From the NCBI RefSeq assembly GCF_000721605.1, contig NZ_JOIZ01000009.1, positions 119,962 to 183,961 of the forward strand: DNA of 64,000 bases, in the 5' to 3' direction. Numbering within the stretch: the stretch's first letter is position 1; each line of letters opens with the position of its first letter. This stretch comes from Streptomyces sp. NRRL S-37. GTDB lineage: Bacteria > Actinomycetota > Actinomycetes > Streptomycetales > Streptomycetaceae. Under the pieces are notes generated by a model. The model was not told the DNA's origin. It searched no databases and saw only the letters and a program-made list of their open reading frames with translations. The translations under genes and the position numbers were made by a program. Below are positions 45,041-54,787 of the stretch, piece by piece.

Positions 45041-48000
45041 TTACTCCGGCGGGCCGGCGGCCGGATCGAGGTGGCGCGCGATCAGGGCCCGGTCCTCCGC
45101 CGATACGAGGGCGTGCACCAAGGGCCGGTGGGACGCCAGCGTCTGGGACAGCGCGTCGAAGACGGTCACCGGCAACGGCTGTACCCTCTCGCTGTCACCG
45201 GACATGAGCCGAATGAGCTGTGCCAGAAACAGCAGGACGTCGTCGTGCGCGTCGCTGGGGATTCGTCCCCTGTCCTGGCCGAAGGCCGTCAGAAGGACGT
45301 GCACGGCCGACACCAGGTGGGAATGACGCATGTCCATCAGCAGCCGCGTTCCCCGGAGCGCCCGCTCGTAGAGATCGCCCAGCTCCCTGTCGCTCATGGT
45401 CGCCCGGTCGGCCAGCAGCAGTTCGAGCAGGTCGTGGGCGAGCGACGAGGCCGGAGCACCGTCCACCGGACTGAACACGGTCATGGCCTGGCCGAGCCAC
45501 CGGAACACCGGGTCCAGGGCATGCCGCATCACCGAGTCATTGGTTCCGCCGGACACGGCCGTCTTGTGCCACAGCTCGTCCCAGTACGACCGTGACCAGC
45601 CTGGACCTCCGCTGCCTCGCGGATAGCGGAAGTGCCAGTTCATGTCGAGGGGCTGCGGCGGGGTGCCCGGACCGGAGCGAAGCGATATCTCCAGGGTCCG
45701 GCCCTCGTCGTCCCACATGTGACGCACGTCGAGGGACAGGGCGAAGTCCGTCCACTGGCTCTCGTTCATCGCCGAGCGCCACAGCAGGCAGTGCCGGTGC
45801 CAGGCACCCGGCGGGTCCGCGGAGCCCGGGAACAGCTCGGCGGCGGAGCAGCGCTCGGCGAGCAGCACCGTCAGGAGCACGAGGTTGGAACCGTACAAGC
45901 CGTGGCGTGTCGTGGTACGCAGCCGGGCGGGCCGGTAGGCCGGGTGCTGGTCGCCGGTGCGTGTCGCGTGCTGGGCCAGGACCTGGATGAGGGTCCGGGT
46001 CAGCCGGCGCCGTTCAGCCGCGGACAGCCTGCCGGTCAGTGACCGCGCGAAACGCAGCATCTGCCGGGACGCCAGGGAGGTGTAGGAAAGCAGTGCGTAG
46101 GCGAGGTCGTCGTCGATGCGGGTGTCCCCGAGGGAGAGCGCGGGGCGGGGCGTGAGCAGGTCGGTGAGCAGGTGCAGGGTGAGGCGTACGGCCAGATACT
46201 CGCCGAAGGTCGCGTGCAGGAACTCATAGGTGGCGAGTACCTGGCCGTCCCGCACCGACTGGGCTCGCTGGATGAAGAAGAAGCGGCCGAGCGCCGTTTC
46301 GGCGGCGGTGAGCGGGGCGCGGAATCCCGGTTGCCGTACCGGCTGCCTGCCCAGTACGGCGGTGAGGTCCTGCTCGAGTTCGTCGGCCGACACCCACTGG
46401 CGGCCCCGGTTCAGCTGGGCGAAGGCCACGAGCGACAGGCGTTGCAGCTCCTGCTCGACGAGGGCGGCCGTGTCGTCGTCGGGGACGGCGTGGAGTGTCG
46501 TCTTGCCGACCTCGCGCCGGGCGAAGGAGGACAGCAGTTGCTCGTACAACTCGGTGACGTCGAAGTCGTCGCCGGCGCGCCGCAGAGCGCCCTCGGCGGC
46601 GTCGTACAGCGCGAGCATCGTCAACAGCAGGGGCTGGGAGGCCAGTTCGGCGTGCCGTTCGAGGTGCTGCCAGGTGAGCGGGCCGCGGCCGTGCGCCGGG
46701 AACCCGGCCGTGTTGGCCTCGTTCCACACGGCCAGCCAGGTCGTGATCTGCTCGGCGCGGAAGGGTTCCAGGCGCAGGACGGCCATGCCGGTGGGGTAGC
46801 GGGCGCGGTCAGCCACGGAGGTCCGGCTCGTCACCAAGGCCAGCACGGGGCGTCCCTGATCCGCCTCACGCCGTTGGAACTGGGACACGCGCTCCAGGAA
46901 GTTGGTCTGGTGGACGCCGGTCGTCTGCAGCAACTCGTCGAAGCCGTCCAGGAGCAGAACGGGAGTACTGCCTCCTGCCGCGCGCACCAGTTCCGGCCAG
47001 CTGACCCGTTCGCCGGTGGAGGCGCGGATCGCCTGTTCGATCTGGTCCTGCAGTTCGTCCTCCACCCGGACGTCCCGCAGCGGCACGCGCACGGGGAGGA
47101 AACCGACGGAGGGGAGCCGTGCGGCGAGCACCCGGGTGAGGACGGATTTGCCGGCACCGGGCTGGCCCAGGATCAGCAGGGGTGCCTCGGCGAGCTGAGG
47201 AGAGGTGAGGGCCCCGGCCAGGTAGCGGGTGAGGTCTCGCCGGAGGGGCAACCGCCCCCACCACGCGTGGTCGGCCGGTGCGGCCTGCCCGGAAACGGCA
47301 CTGACGCGGAAGTCCGGGTCGAGATAGAGGTCCTGAAGGGTGGGGATCCTGATGCCGTCCGGCGCCGACGCGGCGTCCAGCACCGGGTGGGCGAGCGCCG
47401 CCCGGTGAGCGCGTGCCAGCGCGGAGGCCACGTCGGCGGGCGGGCGCAGCGCCTCGGTGGTGCGGGTGAGGAGAGTCTCGATCCCGGACAGGGCACGGCC
47501 GACGTCCGTGTGGATCGCCTGTTGCGCCACGTGCGTGACCCAGAAGCCGAATTCGGGTGCCTTCTTCGCGAGTTCGACGTACAGGCTCTGGTATCGGTCA
47601 TGGGCCGCGCGCGGCAGGTCGTCCATGAGAGCCGTACGGGCCCGAAGGCGCCGCGACGCGTCCATGCGCTCCCAGAGGACAAGGCCTTCCAGGAAGGCGC
47701 AGAACCTGCGGGCGTAGTCCGCGTAACTCGCGAGCAGCATCGCGGCGAGTGCCGAGGCCGGTATGTGCGGTGCCGGGCAGGGCAGGTCCGTGGCGAGCAG
47801 CAGCGACACCAGATCCGACGTCTGCGGGGGCGAGCCCGCTTCGGTTCGGGCAAGGGTGAGTTGCTCGTCCCGGGTCAAGCGCACCTCGGCGAGGGCGAAC
47901 GGAAGCTCCAACTCCTCCATCGCCTCGAAGAAGGCCACCACGACGATGACCGTGTGCGCCGCGCGCAGCACATCGGTCCGCTCCGCACGCCCCCGGGTAC

Positions 48001-48223
48001 GGTCCAGACGGGCGCCGACGCCGCGGATCGCGTCGCGTCCGAGGCCGAGGAGGCGCCCGTTGGCGTCGGCCATGCCGATCACCGTGCCGCTGACCCCGGC
48101 GGTCGCCAGATTCAACGCCCCGCCGAGCGCCCGGTCCAACGCCGCCAGCCGCGGCGGCTCGGCACCGAGAAGCACCAGCGCGTCGGTGAACGCCAGGAGT
48201 CCGCGTGCCACGATGTCCCTCAC
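45041..48223 (-). CDS. NACHT-domain NTPase with N-terminal helical domain
   Basis: A 1060-residue STAND NTPase. Residues 1-~280 are the helical NNH-type domain seen in Streptomyces NACHT proteins (LLGAEPPRLAALDRALGGAL, TVIVVVAFFEAMEEL). The NACHT core has Walker A GQPGAGKS (353-360), Walker B VLLLDGFDE (422-430), and sensor 1 LALVTSRTS. The helical winged region includes ATYEFLHATFGEYLAVRLTL. The last ~350 residues have no recognised repeats. Bacterial NACHT proteins include antiphage sensors, so defence is a fair hypothesis. GTG 48223 is chosen from homology; the ribosome site is poor. Confidence 0.85.
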   Translation of the reverse strand: MRDIVARGLLAFTDALVLLGAEPPRLAALDRALGGALNLATAGVSGTVIGMADANGRLLGLGRDAIRGVGARLDRTRGRAERTDVLRAAHTVIVVVAFFEAMEELELPFALAEVRLTRDEQLTLARTEAGSPPQTSDLVSLLLATDLPCPAPHIPASALAAMLLASYADYARRFCAFLEGLVLWERMDASRRLRARTALMDDLPRAAHDRYQSLYVELAKKAPEFGFWVTHVAQQAIHTDVGRALSGIETLLTRTTEALRPPADVASALARAHRAALAHPVLDAASAPDGIRIPTLQDLYLDPDFRVSAVSGQAAPADHAWWGRLPLRRDLTRYLAGALTSPQLAEAPLLILGQPGAGKSVLTRVLAARLPSVGFLPVRVPLRDVRVEDELQDQIEQAIRASTGERVSWPELVRAAGGSTPVLLLDGFDELLQTTGVHQTNFLERVSQFQRREADQGRPVLALVTSRTSVADRARYPTGMAVLRLEPFRAEQITTWLAVWNEANTAGFPAHGRGPLTWQHLERHAELASQPLLLTMLALYDAAEGALRRAGDDFDVTELYEQLLSSFARREVGKTTLHAVPDDDTAALVEQELQRLSLVAFAQLNRGRQWVSADELEQDLTAVLGRQPVRQPGFRAPLTAAETALGRFFFIQRAQSVRDGQVLATYEFLHATFGEYLAVRLTLHLLTDLLTPRPALSLGDTRIDDDLAYALLSYTSLASRQMLRFARSLTGRLSAAERRRLTRTLIQVLAQHATRTGDQHPAYRPARLRTTTRHGLYGSNLVLLTVLLAERCSAAELFPGSADPPGAWHRHCLLWRSAMNESQWTDFALSLDVRHMWDDEGRTLEISLRSGPGTPPQPLDMNWHFRYPRGSGGPGWSRSYWDELWHKTAVSGGTNDSVMRHALDPVFRWLGQAMTVFSPVDGAPASSLAHDLLELLLADRATMSDRELGDLYERALRGTRLLMDMRHSHLVSAVHVLLTAFGQDRGRIPSDAHDDVLLFLAQLIRLMSGDSERVQPLPVTVFDALSQTLASHRPLVHALVSAEDRALIARHLDPAAGPPE

Positions 48224-48296
48224 TCCCGCGTCTGTACAGGCTCGGTCGAGACCGACGCTACCGCGCGATCGGGTGTGTTCCCACCAGGAGCACAGG

Positions 48297-48348
48297 GAGC
48301 TCCGTCGGGGCAGGGTGACCGAACGGGTCCCCTGCCCCGACGGAGCTC
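48297..48348. terminator. Strong hairpin terminator
   Basis: A perfect 19-bp stem (48297-48315 with 48330-48348) plus a 4-bp inner stem forms a very stable hairpin 66 bases after the LPMO stop. It separates that gene from the NACHT gene on the same strand. Confidence 0.8.
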
Positions 48349-48413
48349 GGTCGGCCGGGCGGTGGATCACCGGCGCCCGGCGGGAGCCGGTGCCGTGTGC
48401 GGCGCTCTCCGGC

Positions 48414-49088
48414 TCAGCCGAAGTTCACGTCGCTGCACCACATGTAGGCCTGGTCGAGGTGCGAGGCCTGCCAGATCACGAACAGGATGTGGTGTCCGGT
48501 GTAGCCGGAGGTGTTGACGTTGAACCTGATGTCCTGTGCCGGGGCGTAGCGGCCGGTCTGCGTGATGAAGTCGAGGTTGCCCCAGCCCAGGGTCTGGGTC
48601 TTGGGGTTGAAGCCCTGCTTGCTCACGTAGACCTTGAAGTAGTCGGCACCGTGGGACGCCTGGTCGTACAGCTGGACCGTGAAGTTGTTGCTGATGTTGG
48701 TCGTCTTCCACTGTCCGGGCTTGTTCAGACTGGCGTTCCTCGAGAGGTTGTTGCTGCAGAGCGTCCCGTCGGGGGTCCGTGCCTGGAACTGGCCCCCGAG
48801 ACCGTCGCGGAGCGCGCTCATCCAGTTCCACATGGTGTCGGGGTTGGCCTGGAACGCCTGGTAACACATGGGGTCTTCGGTCTGCATGGCCGGGTTCGTG
48901 TGGTTGCTGCCCCACGTCTTCCAGCACTGGTACGCACGGGAGGCGGGGTTGACGATGGTGCCGTGAGCCTGGGCGGGGGCCGACCAGGTCAGTGCGCCGA
49001 CAACCACGGCGAACACCATGACGAACGCCTGGAGAGGCCGGCGGAGGAGCGACCGTGAACGCCCGGTCGATGGACTCTGCTTGCGCAT
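48414..49088 (-). CDS. Lytic polysaccharide monooxygenase (AA10)
   Basis: A 224-residue secreted LPMO. The signal peptide ends ...APAQA-41, leaving His42 (HGTIVNPASRAYQCW) as the mature N-terminus, which forms the copper histidine brace with His146 in DQASHGADYF; the axial Phe is in CSDVNF. The sequence resembles the TfLPMO10A/ScLPMO10B group, which oxidises cellulose at C1/C4 and also chitin. No carbohydrate-binding module is attached. A perfect CebR box upstream (49123-49136) ties it to cello-oligosaccharide induction. Confidence 0.95.
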   Translation of the reverse strand: MRKQSPSTGRSRSLLRRPLQAFVMVFAVVVGALTWSAPAQAHGTIVNPASRAYQCWKTWGSNHTNPAMQTEDPMCYQAFQANPDTMWNWMSALRDGLGGQFQARTPDGTLCSNNLSRNASLNKPGQWKTTNISNNFTVQLYDQASHGADYFKVYVSKQGFNPKTQTLGWGNLDFITQTGRYAPAQDIRFNVNTSGYTGHHILFVIWQASHLDQAYMWCSDVNFG

Positions 49089-49122
49089 GTGGGGGGAACT
49101 CCTTCCAGTTGCAAGACTGTCA

Positions 49123-49136
49123 TGGGAGCGCTCCCA
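49123..49136. promoter_or_regulatory. CebR operator
   Basis: TGGGAGCGCTCCCA is a perfect 14-bp match to the CebR cellulose-utilisation repressor box of Streptomyces, placed 35 bases before the LPMO start. CebR releases it on binding cellobiose or cellotriose. Confidence 0.92.
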
Positions 49137-49806
49137 ACGGTACGACTTCCGAGTGAAATGTCAATGAAACAAACAAAGTTGATCACAGAGGCGGGTGGTG
49201 AGCAGGGGATCTGCCGTGAGCCGGGAGGCGGAACCGTTCCCGGGGCCGGAGAGCGAGGATGTGGCCCGGACCGGTGTGCGGGGCGATGTCGGGGAAGGGC
49301 GTACGCGGCATGACGACGGGGCCTGGTTCCGGCGCGAGGGCTGTCCGGTTCCACAACACGCGGGATCCCAAGCCCTGATGGTGCGCTTCCGCGCACCCGA
49401 GTCGTCCTCGTCGGGCAGGTTGCCCGGTAGGAACCGTGACTGTACGGCGCACCGGGCGGGGAACGCGGCTCATGGCACGCGGCGGGAACGTCCGTACTCC
49501 TCGGACCCGAACCGACGGCACCGGAGCATGGACGCCGCAGTGATCGATCGTTTCGGCCAACTTGCTTTTGTCGAGAAAGAATTGAGCTGGCGAACCCTGT
49601 CGTGGCGGCACCGGGAACATGCCTGACCGAAGAAGCCCGACCATCGCATCCGGAGGGACATCGGCTTACCATGACGCCGCGTCGATTCGCGGTCTTGCAG
49701 ATCCGGGCCGGCAGGGGAGACTGCCTTGACGACCGGGTCCGCCCGGTCCCCGGCAGCACCACGCCAAGCAGGTCGGTCCACCGTCACTCCACCGGGATGA
49801 GGTCTG
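49137..49806. other. Intergenic region
   Basis: About 670 bases between the divergent LPMO and calcium-binding protein genes. The part 49540-49590 is less GC-rich than its surroundings. No gene or further operator was recognised. Confidence 0.4.
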
Positions 49807-50574
49807 ATGAACCGAAACCGAGCCACCGTCACGGCGGCCGCCGTGACCCTGTTCACCGCCGGCCTCGCCGTCGGCCCGGCAGCCGCCGCCGACGCCGAGG
49901 CGAAGGCCCGCGTCGGAGCCGACTGGGTGACCCAGTCGATCGTCTTCACCGCCGCTGCGGGACAGACCAACAACCTCGACATATTCTCCATGTACACCAG
50001 CGACGGGATCCGGCGGATCGGCTTCAGCGACGTGGTCCCGCTCGAACCGGGCGACCACTGTGCGTACTCCAGACCCGAGGACACCACCTCCGTCGTCTGT
50101 GAACTGCCCGTTGACAGCCCCCGGCCCGACAGGATCGACGTCTTCCTCGGCGACGGCGACGACACGACCGCCGCCTTCACCCCCGGGATCGGCACGGTCA
50201 GCGGCGGCCCCGGCGACGACGAACTGCACGCCCACACCGCACGCACGGTGCTGGGCGGCGCGGGGAACGACATGGTCATGGGGCCCGCGGCCCTGCACGG
50301 CGGCGACGGCATGGACCACCTGATGGGTGACAGCGGCAACCAGCAGATGTGGGGCGGCCGGGGCGACGACATGATCGAGGGCTACGGCGGTGACGACACC
50401 GTGCACGCCGGCCCCGGTGACGACCACGCCATGGGCGGGGACGGCCGTGACATCGTCCTCGGCGGTCCCGGCAACGACACACTGGACGGCGAAGGCGGCG
50501 ACGACCTCGTCTGCGGCGGCACCGGAAAGGACATCCTCGAAGGCGGACCCGGCCGCAACATCGTCCTGCCGTAA
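49807..50574 (+). CDS. Secreted RTX-type calcium-binding protein
   Basis: A 255-residue exported protein. Residues 1-~28 are a signal peptide (VTLFTAGLAVGPAAA). From ~residue 110 it carries hemolysin-type nonapeptide repeats GGxGxDxUx (FLGDGDDTT, SGGPGDDEL, GGRGDDMIEG, GGPGNDTLDG, GEGGDDLVCG), which fold into a calcium-loaded beta-roll. No enzyme domain is present. The last repeat runs to the C-terminus. It may act in calcium-dependent adhesion or as an extracellular scaffold. Confidence 0.88.
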   Translation: MNRNRATVTAAAVTLFTAGLAVGPAAAADAEAKARVGADWVTQSIVFTAAAGQTNNLDIFSMYTSDGIRRIGFSDVVPLEPGDHCAYSRPEDTTSVVCELPVDSPRPDRIDVFLGDGDDTTAAFTPGIGTVSGGPGDDELHAHTARTVLGGAGNDMVMGPAALHGGDGMDHLMGDSGNQQMWGGRGDDMIEGYGGDDTVHAGPGDDHAMGGDGRDIVLGGPGNDTLDGEGGDDLVCGGTGKDILEGGPGRNIVLP

Positions 50575-50659
50575 GAGAGCACCCGATCCAGGCAGTCGGT
50601 GTTCCGGGATGGTTCTGTGACTGGTGGTGCCGGCGGTCGTCGGGCGATGTGTGCGTGCT

Positions 50660-51035
50660 CCTCGTCCGTACCGCAGTGATGTGTCCGATGCCCGCTGGGC
50701 TCCGATCGAGCCGGTCTCCACGGCCTGGCGGGTGAGACGCACCGGACCGGATGCACGATCTGCGGGAAATCGTCAACGAGATCCTGTACGTCAACCGCAC
50801 CGGCATCCCGTGGGAGTACCTGCCGCGCGGCTTCCCGCCGTGCAAGACCGTCCACGACTCCTACGCGGAGTGGGAGGCCGACGGTACCACCCGGCAGGTC
50901 CACGACCTGTTGTGCGACAAGCCCCGGCAGGCCCACGGCCGCAGCGCTCAGCCGACCGCGGCCGTGGTCGACGCGCGGAGCGTGAAGACCTCGGCCGACG
51001 TCGCCGAGACCAGTCGGGGCGTCGACGAGTCGCGG
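50660..51035 (+). pseudogene. IS5-family transposase remnant (DUF4096 part)
   Basis: SDVSDARWAPIEP at ~50675 and, in another frame, REIVNEILYVNRTGIPWEYL, PRGFPPCKTVHDSYAEW and VVDARSVKTSADV match the N-terminal half of IS5-family transposases of the IS1647/IS112 type. A frameshift separates the first two blocks, and the element is cut off near 51035 right after the first catalytic-Asp strand (VVDARSVKT). The DDE core is lost. Confidence 0.75.
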
Positions 51036-51062
51036 TGGGCGGCTGAGCGGTGGTCGGGCGGG

Positions 51063-53303
51063 TCACACCATGGTCGACTCCTTTGTGTCCGCCCGAGCGG
51101 CTGCCGCCGATCCGGGGGCGGAGGCCGGCTGGGGGCCGCCTTCGCTGAGGCCGTACCGCGCGTGGAACGTGCGCAGGAAGCCGGGCGCGTACCAGGCAGA
51201 GCTTCCCAGCAGACGCATCGCGGCGGGGACGAGCACGCCGCGGACGGCGAGGGCGTCGATGAGGATGGCCAGTCCGCTGCCAAGGCCGAACATCTGCATG
51301 AAGCTGAGTTCGGAGGTGCCGAAGGCGAAGAAGCTCACCGCGAGCAGGAAGGCGGCCGCGCTGACGATGCGCCCGGTGTGGCCGAGGCCGTTGACCACGG
51401 CGGTCTCGTTGTCCTCTCCCTGGTCGTGGAGTTCCTTGATCCGGCTGGTGACGAAGACCTCGTAGTCCATCGAGAGGCCGAAGCCGATGCAGAACATCAG
51501 CACGGTCATCGCCAGCTCCATCGGCTGGGCGGTGAAGCCGAGCAGGGAGGAGAGGTTGCCGTCCTGGAAGATCCAGGTCATCACACCGAGGGTGGCACCC
51601 AGGCTGATCAGGTTGAGGATCAGCGCGCGCAACGGCTGCACGACGCTGCCGGTGAACAGGAAGAGCAGCAGGAAGGTGCTGAGGACGACCAGGGTCACGG
51701 CCAGCGGGAGTCTGTCGGCGATGGATTCCTTGGCGTCGACCAGTACGGCGTCGTTCCCGCCGACCAAGGGGTCCGTCCCCGGGGGCGGAGTCACCGAGCG
51801 TATCTGCTTGACCAGGCTCTCGGCCGCCTCCGACTTCGGCGTCAGGTCGCTCACCACACTGATCCGCTGTGCGTCGGGCCGGCCGAGGGCGGAGTCGGCC
51901 GGGCCGGTCGCGGCGGGCCGTCCCGCGCTGTAGGTGCCCGCGCTGGTCTCGACACGCTCGACGCCCTCGAGCGCGGCCAGTCGCCCCGCGTAGGAGGCCA
52001 GCGGGGCTTCGGCCACGGAGGTGTCGATGGTGATGAAGACGGCCGAGTCCTCGCTGCCGCCGAATTCCTCTCGGAGGACCTGCGAGACCTGGCGGCTCTC
52101 GGCGTCCTCGGGCAGCACGCGTTCGTCCGTCGTTCCGAAGGTGATGTTCAGCAGGGGGCTCGCCACCAGCAGCAGCACGGCGAGAACGGGCACCGCCGTG
52201 AGCACGGGCCGCCGCATGACGGTGCGCGCCAGCCGTCCCCACAAGGATGCCTGAGCCCCGGAGCGCCGCACCTTCGCCCATGGCATCCGCCCGCCGTTGA
52301 CCCGGTGTCCCAGAACCTTCAGCAGGGCCGGCATCACGAACAGAGTGCTCAGGGCGGCGACGGCGACGACGCCGACCCCGGCGAAGCCGAACGAGCGCAG
52401 GAAGTACTGCGGGAACACCATGAGGGCCGCCAGAGCCGCCGCGACGGTCGCCGCGGAGAAGGCGACGGTGCGGCCCGCGGTGTGCATCGTCCGTCGGACG
52501 GCGTCGTCCACGCTCACACCGGCCGCGATCTGCTCCCGGAAGCGGCTGACCATCAGCAGGGCGTAGTCGATGCCCAGTCCGAGCCCCAGGGCGGTGGTGA
52601 GATTGGTCGCGGTGTCGGCCACGTCGGTGACGCTGCCGAGCAGGAAGAGCTGGGCGAACGAGCCGATGACGGCGATGACGGCGATGACGAGCGGCAACAG
52701 CGCCGCGACGACGCTGCCGAAGACGATCAGGAGCAGCACAAGGGTCAGCGGTATGGCGATCGCCTCGGCGAGGACCAGATCCTCGACCACCTGGTTCGAC
52801 AGGTCGGCTCCTACCGCGGCGCTTCCCCCGGCCCGGACGGTGAGGACGTCCTTGTAGGAGCCGCTGTAGGTGTCCAGGATCGCGATGGCGCTTTCCCGCT
52901 GCTCGGTGCTGTCTCCTTTCACGTGGGCGAGCACCATGGCTTCACGGCCGTCCTCGGAACGCAGGTCCGGGCTGTTCGTCTCCCAGAAGGAGACGACGTT
53001 GCTGAGCCGCTCGTCCTTCTTGAGCTCGGCCACCAGGCCCCGGCCGTTCTCCTCGGCCGCGGGGGTGTCGATACGGCCGTCGGGGGAGCGGACCAGCAGG
53101 ACGAGGTTGGTCTCGCCGCCGAACTTGTCGGCGATGACGTTCGCTGCCCGCGTGGAGGGGGAGGCGGGGTCGTCGAAGCCGCCTCCCTTCAGCTTGCCGA
53201 AGGCGCCGGCGCCCACTACGCCCATCAGCACCACGGCCAAGGCGGCCACGACCAGCACCCATCGGGACCGGCGGATCGCCAAGTCGGCCATACGTTCGAA
53301 CAC
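51063..53303 (-). CDS. MMPL-family (RND) membrane transporter
   Basis: A 746-residue duplicated RND exporter: first helix after MADLAIRRSRWVLVV, extracytoplasmic domain 1, LGLGLGIDYALLMVSRFREQ, domain 2, and CIGFGLSMDYEVFVTSRIKE. Both halves keep the Asp-Tyr proton-relay pair. It likely exports a lipid or hydrophobic metabolite. GTG 53303 is chosen because GAAGGAG lies eight bases upstream. It is divergent from a TetR gene with a clear operator between them. It is a separate system from the MMPL exporter at 28-30 kb. Confidence 0.93.
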   Translation of the reverse strand: MFERMADLAIRRSRWVLVVAALAVVLMGVVGAGAFGKLKGGGFDDPASPSTRAANVIADKFGGETNLVLLVRSPDGRIDTPAAEENGRGLVAELKKDERLSNVVSFWETNSPDLRSEDGREAMVLAHVKGDSTEQRESAIAILDTYSGSYKDVLTVRAGGSAAVGADLSNQVVEDLVLAEAIAIPLTLVLLLIVFGSVVAALLPLVIAVIAVIGSFAQLFLLGSVTDVADTATNLTTALGLGLGIDYALLMVSRFREQIAAGVSVDDAVRRTMHTAGRTVAFSAATVAAALAALMVFPQYFLRSFGFAGVGVVAVAALSTLFVMPALLKVLGHRVNGGRMPWAKVRRSGAQASLWGRLARTVMRRPVLTAVPVLAVLLLVASPLLNITFGTTDERVLPEDAESRQVSQVLREEFGGSEDSAVFITIDTSVAEAPLASYAGRLAALEGVERVETSAGTYSAGRPAATGPADSALGRPDAQRISVVSDLTPKSEAAESLVKQIRSVTPPPGTDPLVGGNDAVLVDAKESIADRLPLAVTLVVLSTFLLLFLFTGSVVQPLRALILNLISLGATLGVMTWIFQDGNLSSLLGFTAQPMELAMTVLMFCIGFGLSMDYEVFVTSRIKELHDQGEDNETAVVNGLGHTGRIVSAAAFLLAVSFFAFGTSELSFMQMFGLGSGLAILIDALAVRGVLVPAAMRLLGSSAWYAPGFLRTFHARYGLSEGGPQPASAPGSAAAARADTKESTMV

Positions 53304-53477
53304 GAGTGGATCTCCTTCAGGGTTCTTCGGGAAAGACGAGAGGTGGCGACCGGGCGAGAAGCCGGCGGAACGCGTCGCGGAGCCCTCTTCGCTCCGGCAG
53401 AGGGTGCGTGATGCCGCGCTCGTCGCCGCCGGGAACGACGCTAGTAAGGCAGCGTGTTTTTGAGCAGAAGGAGATTT

Positions 53478-53494
53478 ACCTGACACTGTCAGGT
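53478..53494. promoter_or_regulatory. TetR operator
   Basis: ACCTGACACTGTCAGGT has perfect 8-bp arms around one central base. It lies between the divergent MMPL (start 53303) and TetR (start 53554) genes in an AT-richer stretch and so can repress both. Confidence 0.85.
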
Positions 53495-53553
53495 TTTTCT
53501 GCCGGGCGTAGTTCTCTGATGACTCGTCCCGTCAACCGCCTTAGGATCGCCGC

Positions 53554-54309
53554 ATGTTCGCCGAAGAGCCCGTGACGGTCCTGCCGTCCCTGCGTCAGCG
53601 ACGCCGAGCCGTCGCCACTCGAGAGATCGTGGACGCCGCCGAGCGCCAGATCGCCGGGCACGGGCCGCACGCCCTGTCCCTGCGAGCGGTCGCCCGCGAC
53701 CTCGGCATGACCGTGCAGGGGCTCTACCACTACTTCCCGAACAGGGACGCCCTCGTCACGGCGTTGGTGGCCAAGGCGTACGACGACCTGGCCGACGCCG
53801 TGACGGCAGCCGTCGACGCAGCGGCCGACGAACCGGCTGCACGGCGGTTCCTGGCCGCCACCGAGGGCTATCGCCGCTGGGCCGTCACCCACGTCGAACG
53901 ATTCCAGCTGCTGTACGGCGCACCGTTGCGCCATTACGAGGCACCTGCCGAGGGCCCGACCACTCAGGCGATGCGCCGGCTGAGCATGGTCTTCCAGCGA
54001 GAGATGTTCGACGGGTTCACCACGGCACAACTTGCCGCAGCCGACACCCGGGCGCTCTCGCCGGCTCTGCAGGCGCACCTGGAACCCCTGTTTCCGCATG
54101 GTTCGGAAACTCTGCCGCCTTCCGCGGCCGCTCTCCTCCTGGGTGCCTGGGGGCACATGCACGGCATGGTCGTCCTGGAGGCCTTCGGGCACACCTCTTT
54201 CATCGGCGAACACCAAGCGGAGATCTTCCGCATGGCCATGCGCGACCTGCTGGAGGACATCCGTCGACGGATCCCCACGCAGCCCCCGGGGACACCGGCT
54301 GCCCCTTGA
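53554..54309 (+). CDS. TetR-family repressor (WHG-type C-terminal domain)
   Basis: A 251-residue TetR protein. The helix-turn-helix is AERQIAGHGPHALSLRAVAR through GMTVQGLYHYFPNRDAL. The longer C-terminal domain (YRRWAVTHVERFQLLYGAPL, LLLGAWGHMHGMVVLEAFGH) matches the TetR_C_13/WHG group. It is divergent from an MMPL exporter and most likely represses it through the palindrome at 53478-53494. Confidence 0.92.
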   Translation: MFAEEPVTVLPSLRQRRRAVATREIVDAAERQIAGHGPHALSLRAVARDLGMTVQGLYHYFPNRDALVTALVAKAYDDLADAVTAAVDAAADEPAARRFLAATEGYRRWAVTHVERFQLLYGAPLRHYEAPAEGPTTQAMRRLSMVFQREMFDGFTTAQLAAADTRALSPALQAHLEPLFPHGSETLPPSAAALLLGAWGHMHGMVVLEAFGHTSFIGEHQAEIFRMAMRDLLEDIRRRIPTQPPGTPAAP

Positions 54310-54409
54310 GGGGCGGCGCCGGAAGCGCGGCGGCGGCGCTGGCGGCTGCCCGGTTCCGCACCGAAGCCGGCACCGGCGGGACGCATGCTTCCGGTGCTGC
54401 CGGCCTTCA

Positions 54410-54787
54410 CACCGGCCAGGACGGGTGGAGGCGATCCAGGACGGCCGCGGCATCACCACCGTCCATGACTGCGGCAACCGCGACCGCGTGCGCGAGGTCC
54501 CCTCCACGGACTTCACCGTCACGGTTGTCCCACACGAGCACCATGGGCGCACCGGGCTGCTGGTATGCGACGATGAGCAGGTTGCGGTAGTCGGTCCAGG
54601 TGAAACTGCGTCTGCCGCCGCGGTGGAGAAGCGGTGCTGGAGCGTCCCCGCACCCGGATGAGGGGTGTGCGTCCGCGTCGGGCCCAGGCCCGTGCGGTGG
54701 GCGGCGTCATCGAGAAGCCGGCTTCGTCGGCGAGAAGCGGGAGCGGCTGTGGCAGCGGGCCGCGCCATGCCGAATCCGCCGACCCCG
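54410..54787 (-). pseudogene. IS630-family transposase remnant (DDE core)
   Basis: On the minus strand LADEAGFSMTPPTARAWARR and GRTPLIRVRGRS are the start of the IS630 DDE domain with its first catalytic Asp, and PGAPMVLVWDN with the second Asp is found further on in another frame. Frameshifts and missing ends show it is dead. It abuts the stop of the marR gene. Confidence 0.7.

Noticed and set aside
46172..48517. A 781-codon open frame on the + strand
   Set aside because: It is antisense to the NACHT gene, is Gly/Arg/Gln-rich without any domain, and has no ribosome site.
50160..50560. Repetitive GGxGxDD-coding DNA as a possible tandem repeat or CRISPR-like array
   Set aside because: The repetition is at protein level (calcium-binding nonapeptides inside one frame); there are no constant repeats with unique spacers.
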